From NCBI GenBank assembly GCA_003217735.2, contig CP031585.1, positions 372,001-436,000 on the forward strand: a DNA stretch of 64,000 nucleotides, given 5' to 3'. The position numbers and the translations under genes were made by a program. Source of the DNA: Marinibacterium anthonyi (lineage in GTDB: Bacteria; Pseudomonadota; Alphaproteobacteria; Rhodobacterales; Rhodobacteraceae). The notes under the pieces were generated by a model, which worked only from the letters and a program-made list of their open reading frames with translations, ran no database searches and was not told where the DNA came from. Positions 8,637-17,455 of this stretch are shown piece after piece. Each line of letters begins with the position of its first letter. Position 1 is the first letter of the stretch.

Positions 8637-10319
8637 TTACTCCGCTGCGATGGCTGTGGTCCGGGGCGGTGACTTGGGCTTGGCGCCGTGTTCGTATTCC
8701 TCGAGAAAGCTCAGGACCTGCTCGCGGTAGAGGTAGTAGTCGGGGTGTTCGAGCAGTGCCTTGCGGGTGCGCGGGCGCGGCAGTTTCACGTCGACGATCT
8801 TGCCGATGGTGGCCTGGGGGCCGTTGGTCATCATGACCACGCGGTCGGCCAGCAGGATCGCCTCGTCCACGTCGTGGGTGACGCAGACGGCGGTGACCTT
8901 GGTGCGGCTCCACACCTCCATCAGGACCTCTTGCAGTTCCCACCGGGTGAGGCTGTCGAGCATGCCGAAGGGTTCGTCCAGCAGCAGCAGTTTCGGCGAC
9001 AGGGCAAAGGCCCGTGCGATGCCGACGCGCTGTTTCATGCCGTTGGACAGGTCGGCGGCGGACTTGTCCATCGCATCGCCGAGCCCGACGCGTTCGAGGT
9101 AATATTCCACCACGTCCTGGCGTTCCGCCTGGCTGGCCTTGGGATAGACCTTGTCGACGCCGATCGCGACGTTCTCCTTGGCGGTGAGCCAGGGGAACAG
9201 CGACGGCGACTGGAACACCACGGCGCGTTCGGGATCGGCGCCGCGCACTTCGAACCCGTCCAGCTTGATGACGCCCTTCGAGATGTCGTTGAGCCCGGCC
9301 GCCATGGTCAGAACGGTGGACTTGCCGCAGCCCGAATGCCCGATGAGCGAGACGAATTCGCCCCGGTTGAGCTTGAGGTTGAAATCCTCGACCACGGTCA
9401 GCGGGCCCTTGGGGGTCGGATAGATCTTGTGCAGGGCCTCGAACGTCAGGAAGCGTTCGTCGATCATGCCTTCCTGCGCCTTGGCCACGGCGGCCGGGAC
9501 CGAATGAATCGGCGTTACGTCCGGCAGCGTGCGGGTGCCTTCGGTGCGCGACTGGATGCCCACGTCCATCAGGTAGGTGGTGACCCGCGCGCGCAGGGTC
9601 TTGAAGCCCTCGTCATGGTTCATCTCGCCCCGGTCGCGGGGGCGGGGGATGGTGACGGGGAATTCCTCGCCCAGGGTGCCTTCGGGGGTCAGGGCGATGA
9701 TGCGGTCGGCCAGCAGGATGGCTTCGTCCACGTCGTTGGTGATCAGGACGCAGGTCTTCTTGTCGGCCTCCCAGATGCCTTCGATCTCGTCCGCCAGGTT
9801 GGCCCGCGTCAGCGCGTCGAGCGCCGACAGCGGTTCGTCCAGCAGCAGGACTTCGGGGTCCATGGCAAGCGCGCGTGCGACGTTGACGCGCTGGCGCATG
9901 CCGCCCGACAATTCCGCCGGGCGGCGGGTCGCGGCGTGGCCCAGGCCGACCATCTTGACGTAATGGGCGACCTTTTCGGCCTTTTCCGCCCTGGACATGC
10001 CGGGGAAGACCGTGTCGACGGCCAGCTGGACGTTGCCGTTGACCGTGAGCCAGGGCATCAGCGAATAGTTCTGGAAGATCACGCCGCGTTCCCGGCCGGG
10101 CCCGTCGATGGGCTGACCCCGGTAGGTGACCTTGCCCTGGCTGGGCTGTTCCAGCCCCGCCATGAGGTTGATCAGCGTGGTCTTGCCGGTGCCGGAGAAG
10201 CCGAGCAGCACGAGGAACTCGCCTTCTTCCACCTTGAGGTTGATGTTCTTCAGCACGTGGGCGGCATGGGTGCCCTGGCCGAAGCTTTTCGAAACGTTCT
10301 GGAATTCGATGACTGGCAT
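8637..10319 (-). CDS. nrtCD: Nitrate ABC transporter, fused double ATPase (NrtC-NrtD type)
   Basis: One 560-residue chain carries two complete ABC ATPase domains that power nitrate uptake through NrtB. Domain 1: Walker A GFSGTGKTT at 40-48, signature LSGGM at 137-141, Walker B near 157-163. Domain 2: Walker A GHSGCGKST at 327-335, signature LSNGM at 424-428, Walker B near 444-450, H-loop His482. Domain 1 has Asn195 (ITNDVDEA) in place of the H-loop histidine, and the domain 2 signature has Asn for Gly. In a head-to-tail pair these two changes fall in the same composite ATP site. It lacks the NrtA-like C-terminal domain of cyanobacterial NrtC. Confidence 0.93.
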   Translation of the reverse strand: MPVIEFQNVSKSFGQGTHAAHVLKNINLKVEEGEFLVLLGFSGTGKTTLINLMAGLEQPSQGKVTYRGQPIDGPGRERGVIFQNYSLMPWLTVNGNVQLAVDTVFPGMSRAEKAEKVAHYVKMVGLGHAATRRPAELSGGMRQRVNVARALAMDPEVLLLDEPLSALDALTRANLADEIEGIWEADKKTCVLITNDVDEAILLADRIIALTPEGTLGEEFPVTIPRPRDRGEMNHDEGFKTLRARVTTYLMDVGIQSRTEGTRTLPDVTPIHSVPAAVAKAQEGMIDERFLTFEALHKIYPTPKGPLTVVEDFNLKLNRGEFVSLIGHSGCGKSTVLTMAAGLNDISKGVIKLDGFEVRGADPERAVVFQSPSLFPWLTAKENVAIGVDKVYPKASQAERQDVVEYYLERVGLGDAMDKSAADLSNGMKQRVGIARAFALSPKLLLLDEPFGMLDSLTRWELQEVLMEVWSRTKVTAVCVTHDVDEAILLADRVVMMTNGPQATIGKIVDVKLPRPRTRKALLEHPDYYLYREQVLSFLEEYEHGAKPKSPPRTTAIAAE

Positions 10320-10325
10320 GGGACC

Positions 10326-11411
10326 TTACCGGTTGTTGGTGAAGGTGAAGAACGACTGGATCGCGAACATCAGGCGGTCGAGCAGGAAGCCGATGATGCC
10401 GATGGTGAAGACCGCGACCATGATCTTGGCGAGCGACGACGACGATCCGTTCTGGAATTCGTCCCAGACGAACTTGCCGAGTCCCGGGTTCTGGGCCAGC
10501 ATTTCGGCGGCGATCAGGACCATCCAGCCGACACCCAAGCTCAGGCGCAGGCCGGTGAAGATCAGGGGCAGGGCCGAGGGCAGGACCAGCTTGGTGATCT
10601 TGGTCCAGGTGCCCATCTTCAGCACCTTGGAGACGTTGATCAGGTCCTTGTCGATGGAGGCGACGCCCAGCGAGGTGTTGATCAGCGTCGGCCACAGCGA
10701 ACACAGCGTGACGGTGATGGCCGAGGTCAGGAAGGATTTGGTGAACCAGCCGTCATCGACGGTGTAGGTGGCCGAAACCACCATGGTCACGATGGGCAGC
10801 CAGGCCAGCGGCGAGACCGGCTTGAAGATCTGGATCAGCGGGTTCATCGCGGCGTTCGCGGTCAGAGACAGGCCCCCCAGGATCCCCAGCGGCACGGCGA
10901 CGATGGTGGCCAGCAGGAAGCCGAAGAACACGGTTTTGATCGAGGTCCAGATCTGCTGGTAGTAGGTCGGCTTGCCGGTGTAGTCGCGAAATTTCACGTC
11001 ATCGGCGCGGCCGTCGGCCACCAGCTTGGCGTTGCGCTGGTCCTGGCGTTCGTAGAAGGCGGCGCGCTTTTCACGTTCGCGGATGGCGTCCTCGTTGAGG
11101 TTGATCACCTGTTCCCACACCTGGCCCGGTCCGGGGATGGCGCCCAGCGAGGTCTGGACAGTGGGGGCAAGCGCCGCCCAGGCGACGAGGAAGACGACGA
11201 TGGCGACCAGGGGCACGCCCAGCAGGCGCCAGACCTCCTTCATCCGGGCCTGCGGGTTGTCCCCGTTCAGGGCCTTGAGAAGCGGGGTCATCCAGGCCAG
11301 GCCGATGACCTGGAACCAGGCGTCGGCCTTGTTGATGCGGCTGAAGCGACGGGCCCGCCGCGCTTCGGCTGCGGCTTCGCGGGCAAGCGTGTCGGGGTCG
11401 ATGGCGGTCAT
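10326..11411 (-). CDS. nrtB: Nitrate ABC transporter permease
   Basis: A 361-residue inner-membrane permease of the NrtB/SsuC/TauC family. An N-terminal cytoplasmic segment (about 60 residues) precedes a membrane helix (LLGVPLVAIVVFLVAWAAL), a periplasmic charged stretch, and then the conserved permease core with the ATPase-contact loop around SIDKDLINVSKVLKMG. The ATG at 11411 has GGAG 9 bases before it; the frame is open further upstream but through a hairpin-rich spacer. It follows nrtA after 162 bases and precedes nrtCD by 6. Confidence 0.92.
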   Translation of the reverse strand: MTAIDPDTLAREAAAEARRARRFSRINKADAWFQVIGLAWMTPLLKALNGDNPQARMKEVWRLLGVPLVAIVVFLVAWAALAPTVQTSLGAIPGPGQVWEQVINLNEDAIREREKRAAFYERQDQRNAKLVADGRADDVKFRDYTGKPTYYQQIWTSIKTVFFGFLLATIVAVPLGILGGLSLTANAAMNPLIQIFKPVSPLAWLPIVTMVVSATYTVDDGWFTKSFLTSAITVTLCSLWPTLINTSLGVASIDKDLINVSKVLKMGTWTKITKLVLPSALPLIFTGLRLSLGVGWMVLIAAEMLAQNPGLGKFVWDEFQNGSSSSLAKIMVAVFTIGIIGFLLDRLMFAIQSFFTFTNNR

Positions 11412-11433
11412 GGCTCTTGGCTCCGGTTGAGGT

Positions 11434-11572
11434 GGGATGGCGGGACGTCGCTCGCGCCCTTGGCGCATCGCCCCGCCCGCCATCCCGGCAGGGTCGGTCT
11501 TGGGGTTACTCGGGGCGCCCGGGTTGGCGGGGGCGCCCCGCTGGGGAGTAGGATGGGTGCTTTGCACCCATC
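11434..11572 (-). other. Three stacked hairpins between nrtA and nrtB
   Basis: Three perfect stems lie in the spacer: GATGGGTGC/GCACCCATC with a 3-base loop (11552-11572), starting 1 base after the nrtA stop; GGGGCGCCC/GGGCGCCCC (11512-11539); and GGGATGGCGGG/CCCGCCATCCC (11434-11486). No U tract follows any of them, so complete termination is unlikely. Such structures often protect the 3' end of a binding-protein message so that it is made in excess over the permease; that role is inferred. Confidence 0.6.
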
Positions 11573-11573
11573 G

Positions 11574-12941
11574 TCATCCCTGAACGGCGTTGCCGACCAC
11601 TTTTTGTTCGCCCTTCAGCCCGATCGGCAGGCTTTCGAGGTACGCATTGGGCTGTTTGCCATCGAAGGGGATGCCGTCGATGATATCCGCGGCCGGGGTC
11701 GGCGCCTTGTAGCCGTCGCTGTCCCAGGGGAAGTCGGCCTCGTCGGCCAGGCCTTCGTCGACCAGCATGCGGGCGGCTTCCAGGTAGATGTCCGGCTTGT
11801 AGACCGACTTGGCGACCTCATCGAACCAGTCGTCGGACTTGGCCTCCGAGATCTGGCCCCAGCGGCGCATCTGGGTCAGGTACCAGACCGCGTCCGAATA
11901 GAAGGGATAGGTGGCGTTGTAGCGGAAGAACACATTGAAATCGGGCACATCGCGCTTGTCGCCCTTTTCGTATTCGAACGTGCCGGTCATCGAATTCGCG
12001 ATCACCTCTTCATCCGCGCCCACGTATTCGGACCGCGACAGGATCTCGACCGCCTCCGCGCGGTTGGCGTTGTCGTTCTCGTCCAGCCAGATCGCCGCGC
12101 GGATCAGCGCCTTGACGATGGCCAGCGTGGTGTTGGGGTTTTCCTCGGCGAAGTCGGAGGTGATGCCGAAGACCTTTTCCGGGTTGTTCTTCCACAATTC
12201 GTAATCGGTGATCACCGGCACGCCGATGCCCTTGAACACGGCCTGCTGGTTCCACGGCTCGCCCACGCAATAGCCGTCGATCGTGCCGGCCTCGAGCGTT
12301 GCGGGCATCTGCGGCGGCGGCGTCACCGACAGCAGGACATCGGCGGCGATCTGGCCGGTGATGTTCTCGGTCGAATAATAGCCCGGGTTCAGACCGCCGG
12401 CCGCCAGCCAGTAGCGCAGTTCGTAATTGTGGGTCGAGACCGGGAAGACCATGCCCATGTTGAACGGCTTGCCCTGGTCCTTGTAGCTTTCCACCACCGG
12501 TTTCAGCGCCGCGGCCGAGATCGGGTGCTGCGGCAGGCCGTCGTCGCCCACCGGGATGTTCGGCTTCATCTGTTCCCAGACCGAATTCGACACGGTGATG
12601 CCGTTGCCGTTCAGGTCCATCGAGAAGGGCGTGATGATATGCGCCTCGGTGCCGAAGCCGATGGTGGCCGCCAGCGGCTGGCCGGCCAGCATGTGGGCGC
12701 CGTCGAGCTGACCGTCGATCACACCGTCCAGCAGCACCTTCCAGTTGGCCTGCGCCTCGAGGGTGACGAACAGGCCTTCGTCTTCGAAATAGCCGTTTTC
12801 ATATGCCACGGCGAGCGGGGCCATGTCGGTGAGCTTGATGAAGCCGAACTTCAGCTCGTCCTTTTCCACGTCGAGCATGTCGGCAAAGGCCGGCAGGGCA
12901 AGCGCGGTCGAGGCGAGAAGGGCAGTGAGCGTGATCTTCAT
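11574..12941 (-). CDS. nrtA: Nitrate ABC transporter, periplasmic binding protein
   Basis: A 455-residue NrtA/CmpA-family binding protein. It begins with a clear export signal ([20 protein letters not shown]) and is followed by the binding lobes with [19 protein letters not shown] and [14 protein letters not shown] start at the ATG at 12941, which has AAGGA 7 bases before it; the frame is open upstream but only through the regulatory leader. It shares its fold and several motifs with the cytoplasmic sensor NasS encoded just upstream. It is the first structural gene after the leader terminator, so the switch there should control it and everything downstream. Confidence 0.94.
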   Translation of the reverse strand: MKITLTALLASTALALPAFADMLDVEKDELKFGFIKLTDMAPLAVAYENGYFEDEGLFVTLEAQANWKVLLDGVIDGQLDGAHMLAGQPLAATIGFGTEAHIITPFSMDLNGNGITVSNSVWEQMKPNIPVGDDGLPQHPISAAALKPVVESYKDQGKPFNMGMVFPVSTHNYELRYWLAAGGLNPGYYSTENITGQIAADVLLSVTPPPQMPATLEAGTIDGYCVGEPWNQQAVFKGIGVPVITDYELWKNNPEKVFGITSDFAEENPNTTLAIVKALIRAAIWLDENDNANRAEAVEILSRSEYVGADEEVIANSMTGTFEYEKGDKRDVPDFNVFFRYNATYPFYSDAVWYLTQMRRWGQISEAKSDDWFDEVAKSVYKPDIYLEAARMLVDEGLADEADFPWDSDGYKAPTPAADIIDGIPFDGKQPNAYLESLPIGLKGEQKVVGNAVQG

Positions 12942-12986
12942 GGTCTGGTCCTTCGATCTGGCCCCGGGTGGTGGAAATCGGAGCAG

Positions 12987-13050
12987 AAAAACAAAAAAAG
13001 CCGCCGAGCCGACCGAACGCGAAGGCGTCAAAGTCGGATCAAGCAGCTTT
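12987..13050 (-). terminator. Intrinsic terminator of the nas leader (NasT-controlled)
   Basis: On the minus strand a 5' arm (AAAGCUGC, then GAUCCGAC) pairs with a 3' arm (GUCGGCUC, then GCGGCUUU), with one internal mismatch and a small interior loop. It is followed by seven U, G, and five U. The 5' arm begins inside the hexaloop of the second ANTAR-type hairpin, so hairpin and terminator cannot form together. It lies 46 bases before the nrtA start. Confidence 0.8.
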
Positions 13051-13106
13051 GCTCGAGACCCACATCATCGGGGTGGAGAGGAACGGGAACATCGTTGTTC
13101 GACCGT
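13036..13106 (-). promoter_or_regulatory. Two-hairpin ANTAR-target RNA in the nrtA leader
   Basis: Hairpin P1 (13083-13106): ACGG and GAAC pair with GUUC and CCGU around hexaloop AACGAU, with a UC bulge. Hairpin P2 (13036-13060): UCGAGC pairs with GCUUGA around hexaloop AAAGCU, with a GG/CC base. Both loops have A at position 1 and G at position 4, the signature known for RNAs bound by ANTAR-domain antiterminators such as NasT and NasR. P2 excludes the terminator at 12987-13050. NasT binding should therefore allow readthrough into nrtA. Confidence 0.82.
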
Positions 13107-13114
13107 GTGGGTTC

Positions 13115-13143
13115 TTCATGCTGCATCGCCATTGATGGTGCAA
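13115..13143 (-). promoter_or_regulatory. Possible promoter of the nrtA operon
   Basis: On the minus strand TTGCAC and CATGAA are 17 bases apart, a fair -35 with a weak -10. Transcription would begin just before hairpin P1, the right place for a leader-controlled operon. I saw no good sigma-54 (GG-N10-GC) site. Confidence 0.3.
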
Positions 13144-13229
13144 GAAAAACTGAAATGGGTCTGGGCGAAATCGACGCTTCCGGCAACCAGAGCGGGAAAA
13201 TAGGCTGAATTCGACCAAAAAACCATCGC

Positions 13230-14402
13230 TCAGGGGTCGTGCGGGTCAAAAACGCGACTATCGAAAAATGCGTCGGGCTGCAGAATCAACGTCCCCGAGG
13301 CCGAGGCGACTTCGGTCGGAACCGTGATCGCGCCTTCCAGCTTTTCGGACGCGCCGGGCAGATCGACGTGCAGCGGGGACAGGGCCTGGCGGTAGATGTC
13401 GGCGCGGAACACGCGGGCGGCTTCGCGCACGGCGCTGCGGTCCAGCCCGGTGCGCGCGGCCAGGCGATGGGCGATCCAGGCGGCCTGGGACCGCCAGGGG
13501 AATCCGACAGCGCCGGTGTGGAAGGCCAGGAAATCGGGCACCTGGCGCAGGTCGCCCTCGGGCGAGATCACCATGCGGCCGGACATCGACCGTTCCAGCA
13601 CCTCGGCGCTGATATCCAGGTATTCGGGCCGCGACAGCAGTTCGGACGCGGTTGTCTGGTTCTGTTCCTGCCCCAGCCAGCGCCCGGCAAGCCACAGGGC
13701 GCGCACCAGCCGATGGGCCAGATCGGGGCTTTCGTCGACCCAGGATTCGCGCACGGCGACGACCTTTTCGGGCGCGCGGGCCCAGATCGCGTTGCCGGGC
13801 AGGATCAGCGTGCCGACGTCGTTTTCCACCGCGATCGACCCCCAGGGTTCGCCCACGCAGAACGCGTCGATTTCGCCCTTGGCCATGGCGTCGGCCATCA
13901 GCGGCGGCGGAATGGTGCGCACGTCCAGCCCCTGCGGGGCCTGAACGCCCACTGCGCCCAGCCAGTAATACAGCAGCTCGGCGTGCATCGAGAACGGGAA
14001 GGGCACGCCGATCCTGAGCGTGCCGTTGGTGGCCGCCATCAGCGCCGCGCCGGCGGCACGGGGGTCCCTGAAGTCAAACCGGTAGCCGGCGGCGCGCATC
14101 CGCGCGGCCAGTTCGGTCGACACGCCGATGACATTGCCGTTGACCGACATCACCGCCAGCGCGTTCAGCCGCGCCGCGATCCCGCCCAGCCCCAACGCCG
14201 CGGCGACCGGCACCGGGGACAGCATGTGCGCGGCGTCGATCTGGCCCAGGGCGACCCAATCGCGCAAGGTGGACCAGCTGGGCGCGCGCGACAGGTCCAG
14301 GTTCAGCCCTTCTTCCTCGGCAAAGCCCAGTTCCTTCGCGACGATGAAGGGCGCGGAATCGATCAGCGGGATGAACCCGGCTTTCAGGTCCACAAGGCTC
14401 AT
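13230..14402 (-). CDS. nasS: Nitrate sensor NasS (NrtA-like, cytoplasmic)
   Basis: A 390-residue NrtA-family protein without a signal peptide: it starts directly with MSLVDLKAGFIPLIDSAPFIVAKELGF. The ligand-binding motifs of NrtA are kept (DAFCVGEPWGSIAVE). In alphaproteobacteria and gammaproteobacteria, NasS binds NasT without nitrate and releases it when nitrate or nitrite binds. The ATG overlaps the nasT stop as ATGA, giving coupled synthesis of sensor and antiterminator. The gene precedes the leader that NasT should act on. Confidence 0.92.
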   Translation of the reverse strand: MSLVDLKAGFIPLIDSAPFIVAKELGFAEEEGLNLDLSRAPSWSTLRDWVALGQIDAAHMLSPVPVAAALGLGGIAARLNALAVMSVNGNVIGVSTELAARMRAAGYRFDFRDPRAAGAALMAATNGTLRIGVPFPFSMHAELLYYWLGAVGVQAPQGLDVRTIPPPLMADAMAKGEIDAFCVGEPWGSIAVENDVGTLILPGNAIWARAPEKVVAVRESWVDESPDLAHRLVRALWLAGRWLGQEQNQTTASELLSRPEYLDISAEVLERSMSGRMVISPEGDLRQVPDFLAFHTGAVGFPWRSQAAWIAHRLAARTGLDRSAVREAARVFRADIYRQALSPLHVDLPGASEKLEGAITVPTEVASASGTLILQPDAFFDSRVFDPHDP

Positions 14403-14983
14403 GACAGCAGCCCGGCCGCCGTGACGATGGCCCCGGCCACGTCGGCCATCTTGCGCCCCTGCGCCATGGCCGTCTTGCGCATCAGGGCATAGGCTTCGTC
14501 CTCGTCGATCTTGCGGGCCTTCATCAGGATGCCCTTGGCGCGGTCGATCACCTTGCGTTCCTCAAGCGCCCGCTTGGTCGTCTCAAGCTCGTGGCGCATG
14601 CGCTGGAACATGTGGAACCGGGCGATCGCGGCGTCCATGATCGGCTTGATCCGTTCGGCGCGCAGCCCGTCGACCACGTAGGCCGACACGCCCGCTTCGA
14701 TCGCGGCCTTGGTCATCCCGTCGTCGGACTGGTCGACGAACATGGCGACGGGGCGTTCCATCGGGTTCGACGCGATGGTCAGTTCTTCGAGCATGTCGCG
14801 CGACGGGCTGGCCATGTCGACCAGGACGATGTCGGGGTTTCGTTCCTTGATCCGACGGGCGAGCGTGGTTTCCTCGGAGACCACGAAGATGTCGTGTTCC
14901 CCCGATCCGCGAAGGCTGTCCACAATGAGCAGCGCGCGGTCCCGGTCTTGTTCGACCACGACGATGGATAAGGGCTTTGGCAT
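14399..14983 (-). CDS. nasT: ANTAR-domain antiterminator NasT
   Basis: A 194-residue two-domain regulator. The N-terminal receiver-like domain (SIVVVEQDRDRALLIVDSLR ... IVLVDMASPSRDMLEEL) is followed by a coiled linker and a C-terminal ANTAR domain (about residues 125-190, KVIDRAKGILMKARKIDEDEAYALMRK) that binds RNA hairpin pairs. Known NasT proteins are held inactive by NasS. Its presumed target is the two-hairpin leader at 13036-13106. It is divergent from the RNase T2 gene, with a 248-base spacer containing a 13-base inverted repeat AGGCGT-C-ACGCCT at 15081-15093. Confidence 0.93.
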   Translation of the reverse strand: MPKPLSIVVVEQDRDRALLIVDSLRGSGEHDIFVVSEETTLARRIKERNPDIVLVDMASPSRDMLEELTIASNPMERPVAMFVDQSDDGMTKAAIEAGVSAYVVDGLRAERIKPIMDAAIARFHMFQRMRHELETTKRALEERKVIDRAKGILMKARKIDEDEAYALMRKTAMAQGRKMADVAGAIVTAAGLLS

Positions 14984-15231
14984 CGCGACAACTCATGGCA
15001 GGCGGCGAGGGGGCCGAGAATGTCTGACGCATCGGAGCGGATCACGGCAAGGTTGTCCGGCTATTTGGCGGGTAGATAATAGGCGTCACGCCTGATTTTT
15101 GTGCGCTGTGGCAGAGACTCGGCATGGGGGAGCTCCATCCGTTAACGCTCGCACAGGTAGAAAATGCTCTGACGATTCATAGAATCGTGTTAACGTTTGC
15201 GGGCCCGTTTCAGTGAGTATCGAGTTTTCAG

Positions 15232-16323
15232 ATGCGTGTTTCCGAGAGGAACGGTGGTTTCTTCCTCAACCTTATTTTCACGGCTGGCGCGGGGGTAACG
15301 AGGGCAGTCCGATTGGTCTGCAACGTGGTGGTGAGTGTTGGTATACTTGCGTCTCTTGCCGGTTTGGCAAGGGCGCAAGTACCATTGCAAGGCTGGTTCA
15401 TCGCGCTGCAATCCTGTGGGATGTACCAGTCCAAGAACAGTCTGACCAACCCGGGCGACCTGCGCAGCGCGGTCCGGACGGCGTATGACATGATCGGCGT
15501 GAACAAGATTGGCGGCGATTGGTACCAGGTACGGGTGCCGGGGGCGCCGGTGACAGATGCGCGCTGGATCATGGACAGGTGCGGCGTGCACGTGACGGCG
15601 GCCTCTTCGGTGCCGGACGGCGATGGCGCGCCCCCCGAATTCGACCCGCCCGCCGGGACCGAGGCGCGCGAACTGGTGCTGGCGCTCAGCTGGCAGCCGG
15701 CGTTCTGCGAACAGCTTCCCAACAAGACCGAATGCCAACAGCTGAATTCCGGCATGCTGCCGATCACCGAAACGCAATTGTCGCTGCACGGGCTCTGGCC
15801 CGAAGGCGCCGTCTATTGCGATGTGCCGCAGGCGATCCGCGACCTGGACACGCCGGACACGTGGGGCCGGCTGCCCGCGCCCGAACTGGATGCCGACACG
15901 ACGGAACGGCTGGCCATCGCCATGCCCGGCACGGCGAGCTTCCTTGAGCGCCACGAATGGATCAAGCACGGCACCTGTTTCTTCGGCGACGGCAACGGGG
16001 ATGAATATTACGACGACACGCTGCGTGTGCTGGCGGTGATCAACGGGTCTGGCGTGGCGCAATTGCTGGCGTCGAACGTGGGCGCGACGGTGTCGGGCGC
16101 GGATCTGCGGGCGGCGTTCGATGCGGCCTTTGGCGCCGGCGCCGGGGATCGGGTGGGGATCGACTGCAAGGGCGACCAGAACCGTGTCCTGATCCAGGAG
16201 ATCCGGATCGCCCTGCGCGGCGAGATCACCGAAAGCCCGGATGTCGGCGCCCTGATCCTGGCCGCCGATCCCGTACGCCCCGGATGCGACGGGGGCATTA
16301 TCGATCCCGCCGGGCTGCAATAG
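15232..16323 (+). CDS. Secreted ribonuclease T2 family protein
   Basis: A 363-residue protein with a long N-terminal signal (hydrophobic core around VVVSVGILASLAGLARA, cleavage near residue 48). The RNase T2 active-site motifs are intact: CAS I LSLHGLWP with His186 and CAS II HEWIKHGTC with His241 and His246, plus several cysteines able to form disulfides. The enzyme cleaves RNA in the periplasm or outside, freeing nucleotides as N and P sources. About 80 residues before the catalytic domain (GWFIALQSCGMYQS ... MDRCGVHV) form an extra cysteine-containing module. The first 20 residues are unusual, so the true start could lie further in. Confidence 0.85.
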   Translation: MRVSERNGGFFLNLIFTAGAGVTRAVRLVCNVVVSVGILASLAGLARAQVPLQGWFIALQSCGMYQSKNSLTNPGDLRSAVRTAYDMIGVNKIGGDWYQVRVPGAPVTDARWIMDRCGVHVTAASSVPDGDGAPPEFDPPAGTEARELVLALSWQPAFCEQLPNKTECQQLNSGMLPITETQLSLHGLWPEGAVYCDVPQAIRDLDTPDTWGRLPAPELDADTTERLAIAMPGTASFLERHEWIKHGTCFFGDGNGDEYYDDTLRVLAVINGSGVAQLLASNVGATVSGADLRAAFDAAFGAGAGDRVGIDCKGDQNRVLIQEIRIALRGEITESPDVGALILAADPVRPGCDGGIIDPAGLQ

Positions 16324-16807
16324 GCTTCGCCCCTGGCCGACATTCCTGTCCGGCCCAACGCCACGCCCTGGGTGAGGCGGGCGGTTCGCTCTGGCGGACG
16401 GGCGTGGGTGTGACAGTGTGGCGCCAGGGGCGGCACGCCCCGGAAACCGGGAACACGCCATGGCCTGGACCGCAGACCGGTTCACCTGGGAGGCTGACGG
16501 CACGCCGGTCACCGTCGGCCTGATGGTCCATGGCAGCGCTTGGCGCCCTGCCAAACGTCGACAGCATCCGCATCGGGCGCGGCAAGCTGTCCTTCTACCA
16601 GGAATTCCCCGATGCTGCCGCCGATGCTACCGCCAAGACGCTGTTGCCCCTGCTGCCCTGATTGCGCCGCAGCCCTCTTGTGTCTCTGTCTGGGTCGTGC
16701 CGCGACGCCCGGAAGACTTTGTCATCCTCGTCGGCGGCGAAAAGCTGGCCGGTTTCTCCGTCCAGTGCCGCCGCACTTGCGTTGCTCTGCCGGATTACAG
16801 CGCTGGC
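16324..16807. other. 484-base stretch without an intact gene
   Basis: Between the RNase T2 stop and the Cys-rich gene there is no complete open frame with protein-like character. The stretch holds the remnant described at 16460-16661 and otherwise nothing I recognise. Confidence 0.5.
16460..16661 (+). pseudogene. Gene remnant with internal deletion, possibly an alpha/beta hydrolase
   Basis: The ATG at 16460 opens a protein-like segment (MAWTADRFTWEADGTPVTVG, then LMVHGSA). The frame then breaks, and a different phase gives ALPNVDSIRIGRGKLSFYQE and a natural-looking end at the TGA at 16661. The two pieces look like the first and last parts of one protein with the middle lost. Both ends remind me of alpha/beta hydrolases of Rhodobacterales, but that is from memory of sequence style, not a strong motif; the catalytic triad is absent. 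It points the same way as the RNase T2 gene. Confidence 0.45.
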
Positions 16808-17332
16808 TTACCAGCCGGCAAAGCACGCGGCGGGCACATATTGCCTGACCCCATGGAAGAAGATGTCGATCTCAAGCGCGAGGCCCATCTCGAATTCATT
16901 CAGCTCGGGCCCGCTCCAGGTCTGTTGTTCAAGGCGGGCCAGGAAGTCCCGGCGTGCCTGGTCATCGCCGGGGGTCAGCGGCAGCGTCTGCGCGGCCCGC
17001 AGCATGTCGATGCGCTTGTGCACCTCGCACATGCCTGAAAAGGCCTCCATCATCACCCGCGCGAGGCGCGGTTCCTTCCGCCAGGACTGACCGCCAAAGA
17101 CCTCCTGAACGACGCGATTGCCGGCGCCCAGGCAATCATAGGCAACGCAGCCCCGGAACCCGTCCTGTGTCAGCCTGTCGTGGATCGTGCAGCTGTGCCC
17201 CGACAGGTTCCGGCAGGGTTCTCCGGGGTTCTTGTCAAAGGCAAAGTCCTTGCCCTTGTCGAAGGCCAGAACGAGGCAGCAAAGGGCCGCGCATTTCGAA
17301 CAATCGGTCTTGAGATGGTCGGTCTGAGGCAT
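16808..17332 (-). CDS. Cysteine-rich conserved protein (YkgJ-like N-terminus)
   Basis: A 174-residue protein whose N-terminus has a metal-binding pattern: CSKCAALCC at about 11-19, then [22 protein letters not shown]. This block also occurs at the N-terminus of some pentapeptide-repeat proteins and resembles the zinc/iron-chelating YkgJ fold. The remainder (from about residue 80) is helical, with no pentapeptide repeats. Function unknown. It stands alone between two gene remnants. Confidence 0.7.
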   Translation of the reverse strand: MPQTDHLKTDCSKCAALCCLVLAFDKGKDFAFDKNPGEPCRNLSGHSCTIHDRLTQDGFRGCVAYDCLGAGNRVVQEVFGGQSWRKEPRLARVMMEAFSGMCEVHKRIDMLRAAQTLPLTPGDDQARRDFLARLEQQTWSGPELNEFEMGLALEIDIFFHGVRQYVPAACFAGW

Positions 17333-17455
17333 TGTGGCGTTCGGTCCGTCCGGGGAAGGTGCAAGGCTGTCGTATCCCGCGGAACGGCTCCGGAATGCAA
17401 GATCCGGCCAGTCTGTCGCGATCCCGGCCCTTGCCGATCCTGGTCCCGGCGATCC

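Noticed and set aside
8688-13208. 1506-codon plus-strand open frame over the nitrate transporter genes
   Set aside because: It is the antisense shadow of nrtCD, nrtB and nrtA, caused by high GC at third positions. It has low-complexity composition and no family match.
13028-13249. 73-codon minus-strand frame in the nrtA leader
   Set aside because: It covers the ANTAR hairpins and terminator and has no ribosome-binding site or protein character; the leader is regulatory RNA.
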